The notes under the pieces are model-generated. The model was not told where the DNA came from, ran no database searches, and saw nothing but the letters and a program-made list of their open reading frames with translations. The translations under genes were made by a program, and so were the position numbers. From an uncultured Actinomycetes bacterium (GTDB taxonomy: Bacteria; Actinomycetota; Actinomycetes; Nanopelagicales; Nanopelagicaceae), in NCBI GenBank assembly GCA_903939005.1, contig CAJAFH010000033.1:1-5364 (forward strand): DNA of 5,364 bases, read 5' to 3'. Of the stretch, positions 1 through 5,364 are shown piece by piece. The first letter of the stretch is position 1. Each line of letters opens with the position of its first letter.

Positions 1-973
1 CGCTAAGGCTGCCACCGAACGCGCTGCACTAGAAGAAGCACGTTCGATCCGCGAAGGCGAAACTCTTTCTGCACGCGCACGTAATCGTGAGCTAACTGCT
101 GAACTAGAAGTTCTTACATCTAGTGTGCATAAAGATGAAATCGCTCGCGCCGAACAACGTATGCGCATTGAACAACTTGAATCAAAGGCTGTTGAAGAAC
201 TAGGCATTGATACTGAAACGCTGGTCAATGAATATGGCCCAGATAATGATGTGCCAACATTTATTGAAAATGAAGCTGGCGAAATCATTACAACTGAGCT
301 AATTCCATATCGCCGCGATCAACAAGAGAAGCGCTTGGCTGCAACCGAGCGTTCACTTACCTTGCTCGGCAAGATTAATCCGCTGGCACTTGAGGAATAC
401 ACCTCCCTTGAAGAGCGCTTGAAGTTCTTAGCTGAACAACTCGAAGACTTAAAGAACACACGTAGAGATCTCTTGGACATTGTCAAAGAAGTTGATGATC
501 GAGTTCAGCAGATCTTCATGGAAGCTTTCGAGGCTACCGCTGAGCACTTTGAAACTATCTTCGCTCGACTATTCCCAGGTGGCGATGGTCGCTTGATTCT
601 GACCAATCCGGATGACTTGTTAAACAGTGGCGTCGATGTTGAAGCTCGCCCACCTGGAAAACGTATTAAACGTCTATCGCTGCTATCAGGCGGCGAGAAG
701 TCCTTAACTGCGGTAGCGATGTTGATTGCGATCTTTAAGGCACGTCCAAGTCCGTTCTATGTAATGGACGAAGTTGAAGCAGCTCTTGATGATGCCAACT
801 TAGGCCGGCTATTAGGCGTGCTTGAAGAATTGCGCGAAACATCGCAGCTAATCATCATTACTCACCAGAAGCGCACGATGGAAATTGCGGATGCTCTTTA
901 TGGCGTAACCATGCGTGGTGACGGTGTAACTGAAGTTATCTCGCAACGTCTGCGCGAATCTAATAACGAGTAA
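1..973 (+). CDS. smc: Chromosome partition protein SMC, C-terminal part (5' end outside window)
   Basis: The frame is open from base 2, giving 323 visible codons before a TAA stop, so this is the 3' part of a much longer gene (SMC proteins are usually about 1,150-1,250 residues). SMC is a condensin-type ATPase that compacts and helps segregate the chromosome, working with ScpA and ScpB. The visible part starts in charged, heptad-like coiled coil returning from the hinge (roughly visible residues 1-170). It then enters the C-terminal ATPase head: the ABC signature LSGGEKS near visible residue 228 (nt 683-703), Walker B FYVMDEVEAALDD with catalytic Glu (nt 755-793) and the switch histidine in IITHQK (His at nt 863-865). 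The stretch LLGKINPLALEEY and the head sequence match actinobacterial SMC closely. An internal GTG at 125 is not the start, because the frame and the coiled coil continue upstream. ftsY follows after 26 nt, so co-transcription is likely. Identification is very secure; the Walker A half and hinge are not in the window. Confidence 0.97.
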   Translation, partial: AKAATERAALEEARSIREGETLSARARNRELTAELEVLTSSVHKDEIARAEQRMRIEQLESKAVEELGIDTETLVNEYGPDNDVPTFIENEAGEIITTELIPYRRDQQEKRLAATERSLTLLGKINPLALEEYTSLEERLKFLAEQLEDLKNTRRDLLDIVKEVDDRVQQIFMEAFEATAEHFETIFARLFPGGDGRLILTNPDDLLNSGVDVEARPPGKRIKRLSLLSGGEKSLTAVAMLIAIFKARPSPFYVMDEVEAALDDANLGRLLGVLEELRETSQLIIITHQKRTMEIADALYGVTMRGDGVTEVISQRLRESNNE

Positions 974-999
974 GTAAATATGTTTAGGCGCCGTTAACC

Positions 1000-1845
1000 A
1001 TGGGCTTTTTCAAAAAATTTCTAGCCAAAGTCACCCGCACCTCATCAGTAACAGCTACTGATTGGGATGAGCTTTATGGCGAACTAATTGCCTCAGACCT
1101 TGGTGCATCTTTAACCGATGCCATTTTGGCCTCTGCTAAGAAAAGTAAATCCGAAGAACCAATTGAAGCCATTCGTGAAGCGCTAACGGCGTTGCTTAGT
1201 TCTAAGCCACGCACATTGGCTATTTCAGAGACTGGCTTAACTACAATTTTAGTTATTGGTGTCAATGGAACGGGTAAGACAACCTCAGTTGCCAAGTTAG
1301 CTGCAAATATTTCAAGCGCTGGCAACCGAGTGTTGCTAGGCGCTGCTGATACTTTCCGCGCGGCAGCCGTTGAACAATTACAAACTTGGGCAACGCGTAT
1401 CGGGCTAACTGTTATCACTGGAAAACCAAATGGCGAACCAGCAGCAGTTGCATTTGATAGCGCTACGAAAGCGATTGCTGATAATTATCAATATTTAGTA
1501 ATTGATACGGCTGGCAGATTGCAGAACAAGGCAGATCTCATGGCCGAACTTGGAAAAATTAAACGAGTAATTGAAAAAGTCACGCCAGTCAATGAAGTGC
1601 TATTGGTAGTAGATGCGACGACTGGTCAAAATGGTTTGAGCCAAGCGAAATTATTTTCAGAGGCAGTTGAAGTTACTGGCATTGTTTTAACTAAGTTAGA
1701 TGGCAGCGCACGAGGCGGTATTGCCCTCGCGATTGAACACGATCTCGATCTGCCGATTAAATGGATCGGTACGGGGGAGGCCATAGCCGACCTCACGCCA
1801 TTTGACCCGGAAATTTACATAACTGGCATTTTGGACGCTGAATAA
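1000..1845 (+). CDS. ftsY: Signal recognition particle receptor FtsY (minimal NG form)
   Basis: FtsY is the membrane-associated SRP receptor GTPase. It docks the Ffh-4.5S RNA-ribosome complex at the Sec translocon, and both GTPases then activate each other. The 281-residue product has a short N domain (about 18-70) followed by a complete G domain: P-loop GVNGTGKTT (87-95), DTFRAAA (117-123), DTAGR (169-173), TKLDGSARGG (231-240) and the closing GTGE (267-270). DTFRAAA with GVNGTGKTT separates FtsY from Ffh, and there is no methionine-rich M domain. The acidic A domain of E. coli FtsY (about 200 residues) is absent. The first ten residues, GFFKKFLAK after Met, look like a basic amphipathic membrane-binding helix (inference). 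An in-frame TAG at 985-987 makes ATG 1000 the only upstream start; the Shine-Dalgarno is weak (AGG about 11 nt upstream). It sits behind smc, as in other actinobacteria. Confidence 0.98.
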   Translation: MGFFKKFLAKVTRTSSVTATDWDELYGELIASDLGASLTDAILASAKKSKSEEPIEAIREALTALLSSKPRTLAISETGLTTILVIGVNGTGKTTSVAKLAANISSAGNRVLLGAADTFRAAAVEQLQTWATRIGLTVITGKPNGEPAAVAFDSATKAIADNYQYLVIDTAGRLQNKADLMAELGKIKRVIEKVTPVNEVLLVVDATTGQNGLSQAKLFSEAVEVTGIVLTKLDGSARGGIALAIEHDLDLPIKWIGTGEAIADLTPFDPEIYITGILDAE

Positions 1846-1854
1846 CCTGATCTT

Positions 1855-1892
1855 TTAACGCCCACGTAACATTTCGGGTGAATTCCTGTAAT
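1855..1892 (+). promoter_or_regulatory. Candidate GlnR-like box and -10 element upstream of amt-glnK
   Basis: In the gap before amt, TTAAC (1855-1859), six bases and GTAAC (1866-1870) form the spacing described for actinobacterial GlnR sites (GTnAC-n6-GaAAC; also written AC-n9-AC). Weaker pentamers continue on the same 11-nt period: GGTGA (1877) and GTAAT (1888). TGTAAT at 1887-1892 is one mismatch from TATAAT and could be a -10, putting transcription start near 1899. No good -35 hexamer lies 17 nt upstream, and the box overlaps that position, which would fit activator-dependent transcription. GlnR is known to activate amtB-glnK under nitrogen limitation in Streptomyces and mycobacteria. The motif is short and degenerate, so this remains a hypothesis. 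Confidence 0.35.
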
Positions 1893-1895
1893 CAG

Positions 1896-1945
1896 TTTGA
1901 GAGAGATTGCCGCCATCTCAAAGGCGAGAATCGCGAAACTCTTCG
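1896..1945 (+). repeat. Inverted repeats in the region upstream of amt
   Basis: TTTGAGA (1896-1902) is a perfect inverted match to TCTCAAA (1916-1922) around a 13-nt centre. An alternative nested stem is GAGAT (1903-1907) with ATCTC (1915-1919) around TGCCGCC. Two further short dyads follow: GCGA/TCGC (1924-1934) and CGAA/TTCG (1934-1945). There is no T-tract after them, so they do not look like an intrinsic terminator for ftsY. They could be an operator or structured leader RNA for amt, or chance. Confidence 0.3.
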
Positions 1946-1958
1946 AAAGTGATTATTC

Positions 1959-3589
<1,631 letters not shown>

Positions 3590-3624
3590 CCGCTAGATGA
3601 TTTAGCTAGAGGGGTCGCAATTAG

Positions 3625-3636
3625 TAGGATGAGGCT
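3625..3636 (+). promoter_or_regulatory. Start region of ffh: possible Shine-Dalgarno or leaderless -10
   Basis: The bases TAGGAT (3625-3630) lie exactly 6 nt before the ffh ATG. They can be read in two ways. AGGA (3626-3629) is an acceptable Shine-Dalgarno with 7-nt spacing. TAGGAT also fits the actinobacterial -10 pattern TANNNT, which would put transcription start on or next to the ATG and give a leaderless mRNA. The -35 region (near 3602-3607, TTAGCT) is poor. TAG at 3625-3627 is an in-frame stop, so ATG 3637 is the only upstream start in either case. Confidence 0.4.
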
Positions 3637-5094
3637 ATGTTCGAGTCTCTTGGCAATCGGTTCAGCAATGCATTTGCATCGCTGCGATCACGTGGAAAGT
3701 TATCTAATTCAGATATCTCAAATGTTTGCCAAGAGATTCGACAAGCTTTACTTGATGCCGACGTAGCGTTATCGGTCGTTGAAGATTTTGTAGGCAAAAT
3801 TGAAGTTCAGGCAAAAGAAGCTTTAATTGATCTACAAGCGGGTGCCAACCAAGCCCAAGTTGTATTTGAAATCGTTAACAAAGAACTTGTTGAGTTACTC
3901 GGCAGCCAAGCCCGTCGAGTTCGCTTAGCAAAAGTAGCGCCAACGGTAATTATGTTGGCTGGTTTGCAAGGCGCTGGTAAAACAACTCTGGCCGGAAAAC
4001 TAGCAAAATATTTTGCCGACCAGGGCGATACCCCGATCTTGGTTGCTTCAGATTTACAACGCCCTAATGCAGTAACGCAGTTACAGGTGGTTGGTCAGAA
4101 CGCCGGTATCCCAGTGTTTGCGCCGCAGCCAGGTAATGGAGTTGGTAATCCAGTTGAAGTCGCGCGCGAAGGTATTGCATTCGCCAAATCAAAGCTACAT
4201 AACATCGTAATTGTTGATACTGCTGGTCGTCTTGGTGTCGATGAAGAGTTAATGCAAGAAGCAAAAGATATCCGCGATGCAATTTCACCCGATGAAATTC
4301 TCTTTGTCGTAGATGCCATGACTGGTCAAGATGCGGTGCGAACTGCGCAAGCATTTCAAGATGGTGTTGGTTTCGATGGGGTAGTGCTAACCAAGTTAGA
4401 TGGTGATGCTCGAGGCGGTGCTGCACTTTCAATCGTTACGCAAACCGGCAAGCCAATTATGTTTGCTTCGACCGGTGAAAAATTAGCTGACTTTGATTTA
4501 TTCCACCCTGATCGCATGGCTTCACGCATCTTGGGAATGGGCGATGTTGCAACGCTGGCCGAGCAAGCAAAGAAAGCATTTAGTGGCGAAGGCGCTGCGA
4601 AGATGGAAGAAAAGTTTGCTCGCGGCGATGACTTCACTCTCGAAGATTTCCTAGAACAGATTTCGGCAATGTCGAAAATGGGTTCAATGGGCAAAATTTT
4701 GGGCATGTTGCCTGGCGCCGGTGCCATGAAAAAGCAGATCGAAAACTTCGATGAATCGGAAATCGTGCGCACCAAAGCAATCGTGCAGTCGATGACACCA
4801 ACTGAGCGCCGCGATCCGAAAGTTCTAAATGGTTCGCGTCGTGCTCGAATTGCAGCGGGTAGTGGTCGCCAAGTATCTGAAGTTAATTCTCTGGTTGAGC
4901 GCTTTACTCAGGCCCAAAAGATGATGAAACAGATGCGAAATGGCAAAGTTCCTGCGGGCATGCCAGCAGGAATGGGCTTGCCGCCAGGGGCTGCGATCCC
5001 AGGTATGAGCACGCCGAATAAGGGCAATCAGCCGCCTAAGAAGAAGTCTCGCTCTGGAAACCCCGCTAAACGCGCAGCTGAGGAGCAGGGCTAG
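3637..5094 (+). CDS. ffh: Signal recognition particle protein Ffh (SRP54)
   Basis: Ffh binds 4.5S SRP RNA and signal sequences emerging from ribosomes, and delivers them to FtsY at the membrane. The 485-residue protein has the full N-G-M layout. The N domain is about 1-95. The G domain has GLQGAGKTT (109-117), DLQRPNA (139-145, the typical actinobacterial form), DTAGR (194-198), TKLDGDARGG (252-261) and the SRP54 family signature PIMFASTGEKLADF (273-286). The M domain (about 305-435) has methionine-rich segments (MSKMGSMGKILGMLPGAG, 345-362) and the RNA-binding helix-turn-helix region around SMTPTERRDP and GSRRARIAAGSG (385-410). A low-complexity tail follows, with PAGM repeats, Pro/Gly and a basic KKKSR patch (439-485). 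It starts 47 nt after glnK and may be read from that transcript or from its own promoter. Confidence 0.98.
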   Translation: MFESLGNRFSNAFASLRSRGKLSNSDISNVCQEIRQALLDADVALSVVEDFVGKIEVQAKEALIDLQAGANQAQVVFEIVNKELVELLGSQARRVRLAKVAPTVIMLAGLQGAGKTTLAGKLAKYFADQGDTPILVASDLQRPNAVTQLQVVGQNAGIPVFAPQPGNGVGNPVEVAREGIAFAKSKLHNIVIVDTAGRLGVDEELMQEAKDIRDAISPDEILFVVDAMTGQDAVRTAQAFQDGVGFDGVVLTKLDGDARGGAALSIVTQTGKPIMFASTGEKLADFDLFHPDRMASRILGMGDVATLAEQAKKAFSGEGAAKMEEKFARGDDFTLEDFLEQISAMSKMGSMGKILGMLPGAGAMKKQIENFDESEIVRTKAIVQSMTPTERRDPKVLNGSRRARIAAGSGRQVSEVNSLVERFTQAQKMMKQMRNGKVPAGMPAGMGLPPGAAIPGMSTPNKGNQPPKKKSRSGNPAKRAAEEQG

Positions 5095-5245
5095 GCTTCC
5101 GCTCGATTTCGTATCTGAGCCTGAAACTGGCAAGATTGGCCTCCTGTGACGGGGCCCTCTATCCCCGGAACTTACCTAAGTCCAAAGCGCGTTCTTGATT
5201 AACTTCGCACCCCGCTGAAGCAGATCCGGTACGACATACATTTAC
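5095..5245 (+). other. Non-coding gap between ffh and rpsP with short GC-rich hairpins
   Basis: No gene is visible here. One hairpin follows the ffh stop: GCTCGAT (5101-5107) with ATC-t-GAGC (5113-5120), one bulged T. Two more cannot form together because both use the GGGG at 5151-5154: GGCCTC (5138-5143) with GGGGCC (5151-5156, one G-T wobble), and CGGGG (5150-5154) with CCCCG (5163-5167). None is followed by a T-run, so no classical intrinsic terminator is present. I see no convincing -35/-10 pair; TTGATT (5195-5200) resembles a -35 but lacks a matching -10. The gap may hold the rpsP operon promoter and leader. Confidence 0.4.
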
Positions 5246-5250
5246 AGGAG
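5246..5250 (+). promoter_or_regulatory. Shine-Dalgarno deciding the TTG start of rpsP
   Basis: AGGAG lies 10 nt upstream of TTG 5261. The frame has a TGA stop at 5216-5218 and no ATG or GTG between it and the first S16 residues, so this site selects TTG as the start. Confidence 0.8.
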
Positions 5251-5260
5251 TAATACTTAC

Positions 5261-5364
5261 TTGGCTACAAAAATTCGTTTAATGCGCATGGGCAAAATCC
5301 GTACCCCATTTTTCCGTATCGTTGTTACAGATGCTCGTAAAGCTCGCAACGGTCTTTCAATTGA
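5261..5364 (+). CDS. rpsP: 30S ribosomal protein S16, N-terminal part (3' end outside window)
   Basis: The last 104 bases encode an open frame reading (M)ATKIRLMRMGKIRTPFFR and then IVVTDARKARNGLSI. This is the typical S16 start: the family has KIRLxRxGxKxxPxYRIVVxDxR near the N-terminus and is about 80-160 residues long. S16 is a primary-binding protein of the small ribosomal subunit, needed for 30S assembly. The start is TTG with a good AGGAG, and no other start codon fits between the upstream in-frame TGA and the conserved ATKIR. In actinobacteria rpsP usually heads an operon with rimM, trmD and rplS downstream, which cannot be seen here. About 34 codons are visible. Phe-Phe replaces the more usual Tyr-Tyr or Ser-Tyr before Arg, a conservative change. 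Confidence 0.95.
   Translation, partial: MATKIRLMRMGKIRTPFFRIVVTDARKARNGLSI

Noticed and set aside
125..973. A separate gene starting at GTG 125
   Set aside because: The frame is open to the window edge and the upstream codons continue the SMC coiled coil, so this is an internal codon of smc.
980..997. Alternative ATG at 980 upstream of ftsY
   Set aside because: It is in a different frame and reaches a stop after five codons.
1846..1958. AmtR (Corynebacterium TetR-type) or NtcA operator upstream of amt
   Set aside because: I find no CTAT-n6-ATAG or GTA-n8-TAC pattern in this gap; the GlnR-like pattern is the better fit.
3592..3606. Hairpin GCTAGA/TTTAGC just after the glnK stop as a terminator
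   Set aside because: The stem is 6 bp and AT-rich with a G-T wobble, and it is followed by GAGGGG rather than a T-run, so it does not fit an intrinsic terminator.
4064..4775. Antisense open frames opposite ffh, and similar ones opposite ftsY (1074-1418), amt (2702-3064) and the ffh-rpsP junction (4825-5133)
   Set aside because: They lie antisense to strongly conserved genes, have low-complexity or His/Ser/Pro-rich compositions typical of shadow frames, and resemble no family I recognise.
5095..5260. 4.5S SRP RNA gene next to ffh
   Set aside because: The conserved SRP RNA core (GGTCAGG...GGAAGCAGCC-like sequence) is not present on either strand of the gap.

Overview
The window is a compact, single-strand (+) stretch of a bacterial chromosome. 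It reads smc (3' part) - ftsY - amt - glnK - ffh - rpsP (5' part). Proteins and gene order point to an actinobacterium: the SMC C-terminal domain, the Ffh G2 motif DLQRPNAV and the order smc-ftsY-amt-PII-(glnD)-ffh-...-rpsP are all typical of that phylum. Base composition is unusually low for the phylum (mid-40s % G+C by eye). Gaps are short and FtsY is minimal. Together these suggest a streamlined aquatic lineage such as Nanopelagicales (acI, Planktophila-like). That placement is inference, not proven by the sequence.

Layout: 1-973 is the last 323 codons of smc (chromosome condensation ATPase). After 26 nt, ftsY (1000-1845) encodes the SRP receptor reduced to its NG core. A 113-nt gap (1846-1958) is the most regulatory-looking region: it holds a GlnR-like box, a possible -10 and inverted repeats. 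Next come amt (1959-3254) and glnK (3251-3589), overlapping by ATGA, an ammonium transporter and its PII regulator. After 47 nt, ffh (3637-5094) encodes the SRP GTPase, the partner of FtsY. A 166-nt gap (5095-5260) with GC-rich alternative hairpins leads to the start of rpsP (ribosomal protein S16), on a TTG codon with a clear Shine-Dalgarno; it runs off the window end.

Functionally, two modules are interleaved. One is co-translational membrane targeting (FtsY with Ffh). The other is nitrogen uptake and sensing (Amt with GlnK), lying between the two SRP GTPases. The main departure from the familiar actinobacterial arrangement is the absence of glnD between glnK and ffh, although the PII modification-site tyrosine is kept.

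I found no mobile element, CRISPR array, tRNA, rRNA or clearly novel system. This is mostly a conserved housekeeping region; the observations worth checking are regulatory or concern gene loss.
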